Positions 45,188 through 59,022 of a stretch of DNA of 64,000 nt are shown here, piece after piece (within the stretch, counting starts at the first letter, position 1; the number at the start of each line of letters is the position of its first letter). Source of the DNA: Enoplolaimus lenunculus (Eukaryota > Nematoda > Enoplea > Enoplida > Thoracostomopsidae). Where the stretch lies: positions 124,001-188,000 of the forward strand of contig JASANG010003248.1 in the NCBI GenBank assembly GCA_030248215.1, written 5' to 3'. Below the pieces are notes generated by a model. That model was not told where the DNA came from. It worked only from the letters and a program-made list of their open reading frames with translations, and searched no databases. Made by a program: the position numbers and the translations under genes.

Positions 45188-46936
45188 TAGTTTGCCAATC
45201 AAAGCAACGCGGGTCACAAAGACTATGAGAGTTAACTCTGATAAACAAGAAGCGTCTAAATTCTTGCCGGCTTTTGCCAGAACCGAAAGAGTCTGTAACT
45301 TAAGCTTTCACTTTGCCAGAAATTAAACAACATGAAAACGGCTGATTTCATTGACTGTAATACATCAAAAATTTGAGCATTTCTAAAAACCTATTCGTGA
45401 TATAATTCATTGTTTCAAATAAATATCGTAGAAACATACATAAAAAATAAACATATTCAGTACGAAATAAAAACAATTGTTGACCATTTTTGAATACAAC
45501 TCTCACAGATATATCAATCAACGTATATATGTCGTATCCTTCTAAACACCTATTTGCAAATTTTATACTTTACCATATAAATCTTAAATTAAGTCAAACA
45601 ATTACGGCAATGAAAACTTTAACCAATAAAAAATTGCCAAAATATTTTTTATTTCCAAATCCATGCAATCAAATTTTACTTTTTGAAAATTATTTTGACT
45701 TGCCCGCACAATAATTGGCGTTTGCGATGCTAAACTTGCTAACCAGGACCAATTGGCCTAAAGAATGCCACATATTAACCTATATTAATATATGTATATA
45801 TTGAAGTCTATATAAAACTAATTGTAATATACTGGCCAAGAAGCCGGTCCTAGGTAGTACCATTGTTTTTCTAGTTAATATTTATGTCCACTTGGACACA
45901 ATTTTATTCGTATGTTTAACCAAAACATAAACACTTTATCTCTTCTCAACAAAACTAACAAATTTCATAGAAACAGCATTGACGGATTAGAAACAATTTT
46001 ATCTGAAAATTTGAAACCGAAAACTTTGTTAACTTTAACCAAGAAAACTATTTAAGACATTTTGTAAATCATAAAAGGGGCCGCGATCGCAACAGCTTTA
46101 CAAGATTTTAAGCAATACTGAATTCAATACAGCAAACAGCAAAATAGCTTATTTATATACTGTGCCAGCGTGTTTGCGGTACATCATAATTGATTTCATT
46201 TCCCAAAATTACAAGCTGAAATTTGGCATTTTTTTCGAAATTTAGTTTCAAATTATTATCACGTAGACTTGACAGTGTGGATTGCTTAAATATTTTATCT
46301 TCAAAAAAATTTTATTGCCGTTTACTTTTATTTTGAAAATTTGTTGTATTTTCTGTAAAAATGCCAAAATTCAACTGTGTCCTAAAATTTGATTTTAGAT
46401 TTTATTTGAAACTTTTGATATTTGAAAGAGGGCGGCATTTACGTGTCGCTGAGTTTTCTAAGCATTGTTTATCTGTGATATACATGGTAACATAGCAGAA
46501 TAGAATATTATACGTTTTGCTCAAAAGTTCGCCTTGTTTGCTTTTGTAAACATCATCGGGTTTAGGCTCAGAATTAACGAGTTCAGGAAAATGTTCGCCT
46601 ACGCGTTTGCTAAAGCCTTTTCCTTAAAACTTATAAAATTTGAAGGCGAAAGTGCACACAAAAAAGTATTTATGATTTATTAAGTAAAGTGTTTTCTGTG
46701 GCAAATCTGAAAAGTTTTGCTGATATTTAAGACAATTTTTCATAAAATAGCTGGAAAACGTTTATTTTCAGACTTTATTTCAAAACGATTTTTGAAAACA
46801 TTTCTGTTATAACAGAAATACTTTTCAAGTGCACCTTGCTAATCATATTTCTCAAATATAAGAAATTTTTTCTTAAATATCAGAAATATTATTTTGAGTG
46901 TATGACCCTCACTCACAAGCTGCCACCCTAAATGCT

Positions 46937-47115
46937 GGCGGTGCCCGGACCCGTAGCCAAAGGAGAGACTGGGGGCCTCAACCCCCTGAAAAAATTTTGC
47001 CCCCCTGAGAAGATTTTCAACCTTGCTTGTAAGTCGTTGAAAACCTTTAAATGCTCCTCCTAAAAAATTTTAGCCCCACCACTCCAGCAATGTGAACTGG
47101 CTCTGTTGGCGCCTG
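46937..47115. mobile_element. hAT-like MITE family 'R', copy
   Basis: ACCCGTAGCCAAAGGAGAGA, then CAACCTTGCTTGTAAGTCG, and ending near GAACTGGCTCTGTTGGCG. Same order as the other R copies. Ends only partly conserved. Confidence 0.5.
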
Positions 47116-48617
47116 TGCTTGATGTGTTCAAGAAATCAACAGTTAAACTTTAATATCGAATTGTTTTCCAATTCCACAGTCGTCAAATCAACAACTTTGT
47201 CCAAAATTTTTCATTCCATCGCAGACAAATTTTAAAATTACATCAAATTCAAATTCACAACCAAACTCTAAAACCACAACTCGCAGTTTTGAAAATACTC
47301 AATGTTTTAGTATTAATTTTGCTTTTTAAATTTCTATCTTTTATTTCCGTCTCTGTGTTGTATAACAAACACAACTGTCCGGCCACATTTTACACCTTCT
47401 CGCAGTCGCAGTCTGTCATATTTACGACTGTCTAATCGTCTGGAGTTCGCTGAACTAGACAGTCTATATATGTTTATATAATATATAAAAACAAAATATA
47501 TATATACATATATACATATATATATTTAGTATATAGGTATGGATCGCCGGGACAACAGATGACAAATGCAACAAACACATGAGCCGATACACAGTACCAC
47601 ATAGTACAATTGCATAAAACAAAGTAAACAACACTTTAAAAGTAACTTGACCAATATTGCTAGCAAAGTTTTGCAAATATTGCATTGTCCACTCACACAA
47701 CACCATAACACGGCGACTGTTTACTATTATATACAGTATAGTGCAACTAATTTTTATAATCGCTTCCTAAATGTTCGACCATCACCACAGGCCTGTACGA
47801 TGACCTTGACAACTAAACATATCAACATATATTAAAATACTGTAGTGAGTGGACAGCCAACTTATAGACAATAAATCCGTGTTGCAGTTAGAATCGACAA
47901 CACAAAAACATCAAAACTCGGTTGCGTAATCGTTGTGATTTTAGCAAAATTTTTAAATTTATTTTGCATCAAAATTGATTTTAATTTTCACTGGACAACA
48001 GCAAAATATACAAATAAAATTTAAACTTTATTCTGAGTAATTTATATAAAACGTAAACATATGCGTTTGTAATGAAACATTTCATAATATTTGAAATTAA
48101 AAATGGTATTTTTGAATTAAAATAATTCAACTCAAAAATATAAACAGAAACGGAGTTAAATTTTGTCACACAAACAGCCAAAGCTCGCCTTGTTCGTTGG
48201 ACTTATAAATTACAATTATTCTATTTATAATAGTAGGTTTTTCTCACAATAATGTATAAAACCAAATGAAAATGTGAAGAAATAAAAGGATCACGAGGAT
48301 TCGGACCCGGACCGAAACCAACGTGACAGACCAGGACGTCCGTTTGCAACGTTTGAAAACGCGACCGGTTGATAATTTGGGAAATTTACTCTTACTAAAG
48401 TCAAAGACTTTTATTCAAAAAATCATTTTTGTTTTAAGCTTTTTTAATCCGACAGAGATATTAGGATGGCTATGGACCAGTAAACAAAAAACCTACCGCC
48501 GATGGATTAACTTAAATTCACAGACATCCTTGTTATCGAAATACATTCTGCAAATTTTTGTGCGGCAGAAATTTATCTTGAATGTTACCGTAATTTTTTT
48601 AATATTTAAAACACATC

Positions 48618-48979
48618 AGCTGGGTTTGAAAAATCTTACTTAAATATTTACTTTAAGTTATACGTAACATGATTACTTCAATCATCGGCTTAAGTATTTA
48701 ACTTTTTGAGCAAAAACAAATAAAGGACAGATACGAGAAGCTATAATAATAAGAAAGCCATAGTTTCACGTTATATTAAGGAGTTATCATGAGTCTACAT
48801 TTTAAATGTGACCAAGGCTGTTGTGTATGAACTGTTACTCTTTAATATATAAAATTTAGTCAGTATAAGTATTTACTTAACTTATGTACGCTTTTAAAAA
48901 CGACAAAATGGTTAAGCAATTACTGCTAAGCACATGGTTAAGTACCAAGTCGTACTTAAGATGATTTGAGAAACCCAGT
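48618..48979. mobile_element. MITE family 'S' (GGCTGGGTTTCTGAAA ends), copy 1
   Basis: Left AGCTGGGTTTGAAAAATCTT then ACTTAAATATTTACTTTAAG. Right TCGTACTTAAGATGATTTGA then GAAACCCAGT. Second copy at 61263-61608 in the same internal order, including TTTAGTCAGYRWSTWMGTAT-type words. Confidence 0.7.
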
Positions 48980-49238
48980 CATTGTTTTCTGTGATTTTTT
49001 TCATTTGAGTAACGAATGTTGAAAAGCGCTAAAATTTAGGCCGAGAACAATTTGAAATTAAATTTAACAAATCGTTCTTTGAAGGGTTAATTTAAGTCAA
49101 ATTAATCAGACTCAAACAGCTGTTACTAAACTGATGCTTTACGTTGGTCAATTGTTGGTTACTTACACTTTTCCGAAATGAAATCATGTTTACATTTCTA
49201 TCAATCGAAAGCTATTTTGATAGTGTTTGCAGTCATAA

Positions 49239-49794
49239 TGCGTGCTCCACAATATCTCGTGTACACCGTGTGGAAAAATGCATCGGCTATTGACGCTTAC
49301 CTATTGCTAGACTTTCAAAAAATTTCAAACGACAACTACTTATTTTAGAAATCACAAGCAGTCGTCTTTGAAATATTATTTAAACCGCGCTCGCATTTCA
49401 AACGTAAAACGTGATTTTATTTCTAGTTGAAAAACACCTACACTTTAAAACTAGTGATGCCCTAATACACACTCGTGAAAATTGAAAATATAGTACTTGT
49501 CGTCTATTTGATGGGTACCTTCAACGCTTGCCTGAAATATTTTTCCAATGTTGCTACAGCCGCTGGTACGTAAAATTTTAAAAATTGGAGCAAATGTAGA
49601 ACAGGGGCGGAACAAGGCATAAAAGCCAAACGCCAAAAAGCCTAACCTAGCCTCTATGAGTTTTTGCTAGCCTAGTTGTTAAACTTGCAGTCTAAGTACA
49701 ATTAGTAATATTCGATTATTTGCATACTGTAAGTCGTCGTCAATTGCCAATGCATTTTTCCACACGGTGTACACGAGATATTGTGGAGCACGCA
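49239..49794. mobile_element. PIF/Harbinger-like element with 57-bp inverted ends
   Basis: The left end starts TGCGTGCTCCACAATATC and the right end finishes GATATTGTGGAGCACGCA. The arms match over about 57 bp with two mismatches. A TAA duplication flanks both sides (49236-49238, 49795-49797). The 556-bp interior has no transposase frame. The near-perfect arms suggest a recent insertion. Confidence 0.88.
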
Positions 49795-51819
49795 TAACAC
49801 GGAACTATAATTATTTCTATGATATAAAATACGAATAACAAGGAACTCAAATGCAAAGATATTTGAAATGTACACACCGTCATGACGGAATCAATACGTC
49901 AGGCAACTATTTTGAAAATATATTTCGCTAAATGTTTTTGACCAAACTCATCTCATGTTTTGACTTCTTTGCCAATTTAATTTCAAATTACAACAGTTTC
50001 GTGAAGCACAGACAAAAAATATAATAAGCTATTAAACTTAAATGGGGGGGCGGCGGCGCCCTGGACTGTCCCCACAACAGCGATGAAACCCACAGTTTAT
50101 ATTAAGCTTTAGTACTAAAACTGCGTTTGACTTATCGCTACATTCGCTCACGGGGTTTTTATATCGCACACAGTGTCCCGTTTCAAAAATTCCCTATATC
50201 CGCTACTTTAAGCTATCAACGAACACAAGTATACTCATTAAATATGTCACATTTGTCTCTCATCAGTAAATCAATATCGAAAGTTGTTCTTTGAATTTAG
50301 CTGACAATCCGCTGCACTGTCAGATCAAAGGTAGGGCCGCTCAGGACGTCCTACCCCAATATGAAACGAAACCAAAATTTTGCAGTAAGATTTAGTGCTA
50401 AAATTGTATTTGGCTTCTCGTTTGTTTCGCTAAAAAGCTTTTTTTTCGTTATTATATACCGTCTGCCCCTGTCAGAAATTTCCGTACCCGTCACTGATCT
50501 GCCGCCCTAATTAAAAATATCTCAGTTTTTGTCACTTGTTTCAAGCGGCGCCGGGGAACCAAGTTTTACGAAATGTTAAAATTTGAATTAAAACGAAATA
50601 TTAAAATTTGTTGAAATGTATCAAGAACAACGTTATCATCACACAAATGGGTGCCTAGCCAACATGTCGCCCCAGGAGGCTCAAATCCTAACAAAAATTT
50701 TGTTCCGTCTTTAAAATTGCAAACAAATTTCACTTGGCTCCGTCTAAGGTGTTGGTCTGGCAACGAACCTGCCGTTCAAACTCCATGTTTTGCTATTCTT
50801 ATTAAACTTCCTGGTTCATAAACACGTCAACCTTAGGAATAAAATTATTCGTATGAAATTTTTGCACCTGTGCGTAAATTAAGTAAATATTCTGCTTGAA
50901 GCGAGCTAAACGACTTAATTCGATGAAACCGGAACCTTGGCCGATGTTAGCTTTAGGACCGTTCAAAGTCTGAAATGTAATCCTACTCTGTTGCAGTTGT
51001 GCCACAAAACGGCACGATTCGAAAAGTAACACGGGCCATAGTCAATATAATGTTATTCGACCTTTCCCTGTGTCTAAATTATTTGTCAAATTGCTAAAGA
51101 GTCTATTCTAAGCACTAGATTCCGCAGGCACTTTTACTTAAATTTACGACAATTTTTTTGAAAACTTAAGAAAAATCTTAAGATATTTTCAAATTTTTCA
51201 GAAAAAGTTTTTAACAGAACGACAGAAACATTTATTAAGTGCACATTTTACTAAATATACAATCTACCAGGAAGTTTAAGGTTGCCTTCAATTTTCAAAC
51301 TTAAATTTTAACAATTTTCATTAAAAAATTCTCATTTCAATTAAAACGCAATTTTACGCAAATCACGCGAACAGTTTATAAATCTGTCCATTCTGCTTGC
51401 TGACAGGTGCAACGATATGCTTCAAAAATCAGTTTAACCACGTCATTGGCAAATCCAACGGGATCACACCCATACCATAGGGAAAAAGTCCTAATTGTTG
51501 AATACTAATAATCATTACTAAAATTGCGTATCGGCTTTTCGTTCGCGTTCTTCGCGAAATTATTCATAACAAAGCTGAGTAGTACAGCTGATAATTTTAA
51601 AACAAAAACATCATATTTATGGTAATTTTAAAAACTGTAAAATATGAAATCTGACAAAATTTTACAATCTCATTTCGCTCATCTTTCTATTTTTCGATTT
51701 ATATCAGCCAGAATTTCGTTTTGAAACAACAATATTTCATTAGTAAATTTTGCTTCATTCTTGGAATTTAAAAATTTATTATACATTCCTGTTTAAAAAT
51801 GCTGGCTTATAGTATTTAA
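49795..51819. other. Non-coding region
   Basis: AT-rich DNA with degenerate repeat words and a G run near 50045. No coding or RNA gene recognised. Confidence 0.5.
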
Positions 51820-52082
51820 CCCTTTCGCACATGAATATTTTCAATTTCAAACGAGATGTAATTTCAACGTAAGATTCGAACCCCAGTCTCTCGGGTGGGA
51901 GGCGTTTACGATGACCGATGAGCTATAGGAGCTTGACGCTCGAGCCCGAGGGGGCTCTCACGTCTTGTGGAGATTTTACACTGCGCATATATGTTATAAA
52001 TGTTAAACACTGCTCACAGTGTGTGTATTGCTCGTACATTATTGTATTCAGTTGCACACAGTATACTCTATGAGTGAAAGGG
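51820..52082 (-). mobile_element. TTAA-flanked TIR element carrying a tRNA-like module, copy 2
   Basis: Starts CCCTTTCGCACATGAATATT after TTAA (51816-51819) and ends ATGAGTGAAAGGG, followed by TTCC (a diverged TTAA). In opposite orientation to copy 1 it carries the same CACAAGACGTGAGAGCCCCC block and the A-box and B-box module (about 51871-51935). Length 263 bp against 262 bp in copy 1. Confidence 0.8.
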
Positions 52083-53267
52083 TTCCAAATTTCGGGAGCC
52101 AAATATCTCCCATTTATCCTTTCGTTTATAGACGCCACTGTTGCTGTGACTTCACAAGAATTAAACCAATGTACCGCTTGATAAGGACAACGTTCTACAA
52201 ACCAGGAACCTAATTTGTTTGGTCAACTGAAACGAAACTTGTTGATAGAATACTTTGAAAATGTCAAATATGTGTGTAAAGTATAAATAATGTAAATTTG
52301 CGTTTTGTTTCATATATACATGTATCATACACATGTGAATTCCATGGTTGAAAACCTAAAAAACAACACTAAGCCACACATATAAACCAAATATTGGACC
52401 AACGCCAAAGTAGTATACTATACCGTAAATCCAACAGATAAACGGTCATGTTTTTTTCAACGTGACTCCTGCATTTTGACCCAGAAACGTAAACAAGGGG
52501 ATGATGATACGGCGAATATATTTCCCTGACAATTTATGCAGACTCAAAAATTGAAATTTTACAAGCTGTAGAATACAGCTGCAGAGATGAAAAACAAATT
52601 TCTCACTCGCTATGCTGGATGGCCAAAAAGTATTGAGACTAAATTATCCGTTGCCGAAATCAAAAACCTGGCTATGCCCCAGCTCTGACCGGACGTTTAA
52701 TGTTTCCACTCCTGTTAGCCAAGAGGATTGGTGGATCATTTAAGCTCGAGGGGCACCAATAAATGTTTGGTTTTTGAACATTCACCCCCCCATTGAAAGG
52801 GTAAGTTTTATGCTTAGGCTTAGTCTTATGCTTAGGTTTAGGTAAAAGTTTTGGCAAAGGTTTAGGCTTTAGGTATATAAACCTTTTCCGAAGCCTAAGC
52901 CTAAGCTTTTTGGGAATCAATTTACAAGAGTCGAAATTTTAGACTTCCTAGCCATATAAAATTCGGTACTCTGCTGTCCAGGCTTTTTTGGGGCATGGGG
53001 GTGGGATTGCAGGTCAAGTATGGGCTCTACCTCCGCAGCAGTGACAGCTGATGGAATATGATTTGAGGTCTCTATCAGTTGGGGCACTGATTAACGCTTC
53101 CTCGACCTATGAATAATGTTTTGGTCCGCGCTTATCACAAGTCAAAAACCTAGAAAAAGGCGTTTTTCGTAAAGCTGTTATGTTCTGCAGATAAACATAC
53201 CCGAAGTGATGTGGCCAGATCAACAAAACACTCCATTGTGATCCAATATCATATTGTAGTCCAAGCC

Positions 53268-53430
53268 CGTAGCCAGCTCACCTTGCTAGGTGGAGCCAAA
53301 AGTTTTTCATGAGGAACATTTCAACGGTTTTCAATGACTTACAAGCAAGATTGAAAATCTTCTAGGGAAGCCCAAAATTTTTCCGGGGGGGGGGGCTGAG
53401 CGCTCCCTGTTCGTCCATTGGCGACGGTCC
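53268..53430. mobile_element. hAT-like MITE family 'R', copy
   Basis: AGCCCGTAGCCAGCTCACCT, then TTACAAGCAAGATTGAAAAT, then a G-rich run and CTGAGCGCTCCC. Colinear with 59724-59893. Confidence 0.6.
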
Positions 53431-54524
53431 GTCTCATGTAAAAACGAAATGTGCCTTTAAAATTACTTCACGCGAAGCACAGAAAAGTATTTTGCTTGGT
53501 ATTTTGTCATTAAACAAAGTTCTTCGTTGCATATTGTAGGTATAACGTCGAAACAGTCTTCATATGCTCAAATTTATTGGGAAAAGCGACCATAGTCCCC
53601 CCGTTTCTGATCATCTTCGCCGTTGTCAATTTCATCTCTGGGGTGATGCCTGATTTGATTTCAAGATGGCAAAATCTTGAAAATTGAGATGATTCACAGG
53701 GAGCACAAACGAGCGAGGAAAATTTCGACGTTTACGAGGCAGGCCGATTATCCGAAGGTTGGTGGTCAGTAACAAGTCTAAGGTACAACGGTCAGAATGA
53801 ATATAGAATAGTGGACGAAAAGTCACAAGCGAAGCGAGTGCGAAGCCATACGCATTTCAAAACTACGGCGGTTTTCGTTTGAACTGTGATAAACAGGCCA
53901 AAAGCAACAAAAACAGCTTAACAACTACAAGACCACCACCACCAACAACAACGACAACAACAAGAAAAAATTATTTTGTCATGTTTTACAATTACTGATA
54001 CTAAAATACGCCGGCATCTGTTTTAAACGCTAACCTTCGCTATAAAACAGCTGGGCGTTTTAAAGGGGTAGCCCATCCCTAAAGGGGCCCCCCACCCTAA
54101 CCGGTTGAAACAAATACCGTCGTCGTTTTAAAATGCGTTGGGCTTTTCGCTCGCTTCGCTCGAGAGTTTAGGAACAGCCCCAACCCGTGTCTGCTCCGGC
54201 ACTGCTTGCAGTAGATGCGTTCACGCCGTAGCAGGCATTGAGTTTGTTCTGAAGCTAATTTGAAATCTATCGATAACCCAATTGAACCAGTTGAACTGTT
54301 AATTGCCCTTCTAAACCTGGACCAAATACAATCCTTGTGATACCAACGGATCAAACATTAAAATTTGTTGGAGAAAAATGTGTTTAATCCGTTGATTTTG
54401 TTCAATTTATATACAAGGATTTATGTCATAAACTGCCACTAAGGATCGTGAGGGGATGATTAACCACCCCCTTTTCAACAACTTAATTTATAATTTAACG
54501 AGTAACACATAGAGAGAGGAACAC

Positions 54525-54655
54525 AAACCCAGAACCAAAGGGGGCTCAGCACCCTGGAAGAATTTGGCTCCCCCCAAAACAATTTTCAACATTGCTTGTA
54601 AGTCATCGCAAACCCTAATATGTATTTAGAGCCCCTAGTAAACTGGCTACAGGCC
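54525..54655. mobile_element. hAT-like MITE family 'R', diverged copy
   Basis: CCCAGAACCAAAGGGGGCTC, then TTTTCAACATTGCTTGTAAG, ending CTGGCTACAGGCCTGG. In inverse orientation relative to 53268-53430. Confidence 0.55.
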
Positions 54656-56478
54656 TGGTGGAGATAGGATATAACACAGGATTATCAACCCGGAAGTAGT
54701 CCTCAAATACCCCGAAATCTTTGATTAGGATTTTGAACTGAGTCACAATTTTACAAGACTTTAGTGTTCTCAGCAACGCGATCGTAGTTCGAATTTCATT
54801 TCGGGACGGTTGAGCTTCGAAGAAACGACTTGTCGGCGAACAGAACAGGCGAAAAAGGCTTACATTCCAGAATATGCAAAAATATCTCCCGTATGCCATC
54901 ACTTGTATCAATAGTGCATAATCGCTATTTAACAAGACTGTGCAACTGGGAACATTCTGTGTAGGAGAAAAAATGTACCCGGCACGCGTTGCGTTTTTGC
55001 CCCCTGCCCCCTTTGGTAGAGGGGTTCAAACCGGTGTGAATCATGGCACTTTATGTATGCGGCTACTAATATGGTTCTTCTTATAGATTAATTTAGGCGT
55101 ATTCATGTGATAGCGACCACCCCTGGGGGATCGGCCAAAAACGCACAACCCGGTATTACATTTTGTACCATGCGAGGTTCGAAGAGTTACTCACTGTTTT
55201 CATAATCCGCTCTTGCTTGTATATGTAGTAAAAATTCTAAGAATTCATAACTTGCGTAGAGACATGAAAATTGCTATTTTTACATGCTGTGTACTAACTT
55301 CAAATTTCAAATGATACTGGTAATATTTGCTTGTAAATTTCAATTTCTATTTTATTTTACGAGTGTCAGCCTATTGATTGAGAGTGGTGCTTTGAATGCG
55401 TCCGTCGCCGTCCGCCGCCGTTCGTTCACCGTACGTCACCCTGTGGGATCATACGTAATGCGATGTTTGGATCCCCAACGGACCACGAAAAACTCAACGC
55501 AAACTGGTGTACACGAATTCAACCTAAATTATTAGAGTAATTAAGGAGCCTAGGTTGATTTGCTTTCGGGATAGGGCTTGAGTACCATACGCCCAGCAGT
55601 TGCCGTACCTACGCCATAACTTAAAATACTTCTTATGTATTACCCCCAACGTTTGGTCTTCCTGGCTCAGACGCGGAACTAAAAATTAAATGCAAAATAA
55701 AGCAAAATCGGCTATAACAAAAACTACAAAACGCTTTAAAATTGCTTATTTTATAAAAGATTTCATCTAAAAATACAGTTCACCCCCCAAAAGTACGCCG
55801 TTTACACTTTGGGTGTTTCGGGTCGGCCGGTGTTTACGTTGATTTTAACGTCGCTATACAAACGATGTGATTTTTAACCATTTTTAAAATGTTTTTAAAA
55901 TATAAATTTTGTATTGCGAAAAAAGCCAAAAAAATAATTCTTAAAATACGTAAAAAACGTAAAACATTTTTGTTTTATTTTTTAACTTAAATATGTGTTT
56001 TTTTGAAAATGCAATTACAGAACTGCAACCAATGATGGGCAGGAGGGTGGAATCAACTTTGTTTGCCCATCGGGTTTGTTAGCTCTTGTACTGTCGCCTG
56101 AGGCACAGGGGCGTATATTACTCCGATATTTCTGAGAAGACTCGATAAATGAACTTTTACAGGCTGTAGAATAACGCTCAGAGGTCACTAAATATTTCTC
56201 GCTCGCTACGATCGCTTCCAAACAACTTTTTGATGCAGTTTATTCTTTGCCAAAATTGGTTCATGGTTACGCACCTGAAAAACCGAAATTATTGCACCAA
56301 CCTAATCTTCGACGTTAGGCAATTAACAGCTGTGACAAGCAAACATATCAACATCCCGATCTGGCTTTTGCTGTCGAACCAGCAACTCAAAACTGGCAAC
56401 GAAGTACGCACCAAAGACGACAAGTTGTTGAGCCAAGAAAAATTAGCTGACATTAAATACCTTAAATCATAGGCCGAT

Positions 56479-56690
56479 ATTCTCAAATGTGTATAGCAAC
56501 TATCATCAGTTAATAATTGGTTTTCACTTTCAAGGACGTTTGGTGTTGTTGAACTCAAAATTGGTACAGGAGTCGAGCTAATCATAGCTGAATAATGTAC
56601 TGTATTTGACAGCCTCAGCATTCACTGGTTCGAAAGTTAAAAGACCAATCACCAACTGATGATAGATGCTATACACATTTTAGAATACGG
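56479..56690. mobile_element. MITE family 'Q', best-preserved copy
   Basis: Left ATTCTCAAATGTGTATAGCA then ACTATCATCAGTTAATAATT. Right CAATCACCAACTGATGATAG then ATGCTATACACATTTTAGAA. The arms are inverted and nearly complementary over about 45 bp. Confidence 0.78.
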
Positions 56691-57719
56691 GCCATAGGCT
56701 TAGGTTTGAATACGGCAGACCCGACGGCAGTGCGTCGAATTTAGTCCCAACCCGAAAGATGCTGTTTGCTCTGCTGCTCTGGTGTATAATAAAATTGCGA
56801 ATAAAAATTTACTTTCTGGCACCGGCGTAGTCACAGGGGGAATGGGATCATGTTCCCCCCAACGATTTGGAAATTTTTTTTTCAAAAACCTTCCTAAACG
56901 GATACTTAGAAGCATCTGCGCTGTTCTGGTTAATTTAAAACATGCGTCTGGTTTATCGATCGCTTCGGCTCGCAATGTTCCACTAAATCTGGCACAGCAA
57001 AGGTACAAACATGGACTCATATTGTAAGCTTGACTTTCGTAAACGAAACTGGAACCGTGCCAACCGCAAAAGGCCTGGACAGATTACATTGAAAACTTGC
57101 CAGGTCCAGACAGTACCGTGTTAGCGCCTTCCCCAGCCACCCCGACGCAGGAATCCGGCCTTCAAAGGGACCGGCGGTTGAATAACAAAATCAATTTTAA
57201 AAACAGTGTTTTAGTGAAAAATGGACTGTTTTAACAAGCTGGCACTCATACAAAAGGTAGTAACCAAATGAATCTTGTAAGGCATTAATGCTTTCTGTAA
57301 GGATGGCGTTGTACTTTCTGATAAAAGTCATACGTCACCGTCCGTCACCGCACGTCACCGCATACGTCATTCGCGTATTAGCATCTGACACTGTACGGCA
57401 ATTTGCGTACGACGAACGATGCCGCACGGTGATGAGTCGCTCCGACGGTCGGCGCTGGACGACAAGTAAAACGCCACCCTAAACTTGTCCTAATTTTAGC
57501 GTCTGTTGCCCTCCCACAACCTAAAATCCAGGCTACGACCATACTTCCTTGTATACAAAGTTCCATTTACAAGGTTTGAAACTAAAATCAAAACAACAAT
57601 TTTCACTATTACAAAATATATCGCTTCTGTTCGATAACATTTCTTCAAAATCTCACAATCCTAATAGAACTTTTCGAAGCTCAAAACATTTTGTTTCACT
57701 CAGTAGCTGACTAAAGTTT

Positions 57720-58730
57720 TAAACCAAAATAACAAATGAAACCGAGTGTCATACAGGCAATCGATGTGTCTTGTATCAGCTCGTAAAAATACTAAAAGTT
57801 CTATTAAATCCTGGTTTATAAAAATGAACAAAACATCTCCTACCCGCGGTGTTTCGGGTTTTTTTCCATCAAAAACAACGCTAAAAACGTTGGGTATTCA
57901 CTACCAGTTTTGCCCGACGGTCGTGCCAGATAAAGACTTTTTTGCGCATAAAAAAGATATACTGCGATGCTAATTTATACACACATATATGTACATTATA
58001 TACATGTATATATAAATATAAATACATATATCTATATATACATATATGTAAATATATATAATATATATTTATATATACATGAATATTTATTTATTTATTT
58101 GTTTACATGCATATATATGTATGTTTTTAAAATACTGTTTTTGTTTAATATTTTTATAGTTTTTTGTGCTTTTATGCTCGTTGTGAGTCGCCTGTTTTTT
58201 GCCACCCACGGACTTTCTACCCTGGGTCGCAATGTGTACCATTTCGCACACAGGCACACACAAAAATAGACGAAAAAAAGCTGAAGCCTGATCTACGATA
58301 CAGCTACTAAAAACATAGTTGAAAAGAACCTAAAAAGTATCGGCGTAGATAAAAACAACACACAACCTGTTATGGTTGGTGTTTAAGGCTTATAGGCCAA
58401 GGTTTTGGAAACGGGCTAATAAGCATCGTTCATAATAAAATCCACAATTTCGGGGTATATAGTTACGAGGTAACAAAATTGCTAAAAACCATGGACAAAT
58501 ATTGCATAAGGAGGGTTTGACCCCTAAAATACCACATACGTCCTGGGTTAATGCGATATATTATGCTCGAAATTTGATATACACGGATGTCCTTGTGTTA
58601 TATGTTAGCAGTGTTTTTTGCTATAAGAAGAAACGGATTTGGTTCTGGAAAAAAATGTGTGAAAATAACGAAAAAGCTATTACTGAAATGACCATTTTAT
58701 TGAAAGAATAATTGCAAATGCCTACAAAAC
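57720..58730 (+). other. Unrecognised coding-like stretch interrupted by a microsatellite
   Basis: Two short plus-strand open frames (57746-57973 and 58502-58711) have fairly even amino-acid composition, for example KSWFIKMNKTSPTRGVSGFF and KIPHTSWVNAIYYARNLIYT. They are less AT-biased than the flanks. They do not belong to any of the MITE families and I recognise no domain. An ATATATAC microsatellite (about 57975-58130) separates them. This may be the remains of a gene or mobile-element protein, or chance. Confidence 0.25.
57975..58130. repeat. TA/ATAC-rich microsatellite
   Basis: Dense ATATATACAT and TATATATGTA words over about 150 bp. Confidence 0.8.
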
Positions 58731-59022
58731 CTTTATTATTAATGTTGTATTTTGGTTCCAAAAATTAAAGAGTACCAAACTACTGAACACAGAACATATC
58801 TATGAAAATACTTACCGCAATTGTATTCAGATTTCAATTTGAATCGAGTAAATCATGCATCAGTCTGAGCTGTAGTCAAAAGTTACCATCTGAAACAAAA
58901 ATTAATTTCAATTTTAATTCAGTAAAAAATGATAATGGCAACAGAGCATTTTTGCCAATAGAAGACAATACAGCAAATCTCGCTCAGGCATACAATTTAA
59001 ATTATTAATGGTATAACAGCGG

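Larger units (their letters stand above)
44560..48617. other. Non-coding region with MITE fragments
   Basis: It contains the TT-type fragment at 45043-45187, the R-type element at 46937-47115, and a TA microsatellite at about 47458-47530. Otherwise it is AT-rich with no coding signal. Confidence 0.5.
52083..57719. other. Non-coding region with repeats
   Basis: A TTAGGC-type remnant at 52808-52910, R-family copies at 53268-53430 and 54525-54655, and CGTCAC-rich inverted fragments at 55386-55470 and 57330-57445. A family Q element lies at 56479-56690. There is no supported gene. Short frames here lack any recognised domain. Confidence 0.5.

Noticed and set aside
56230-56472. 80-codon plus-strand frame next to a Q-family MITE
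   Set aside because: No domain recognised and no splice context. Length is within chance expectation.
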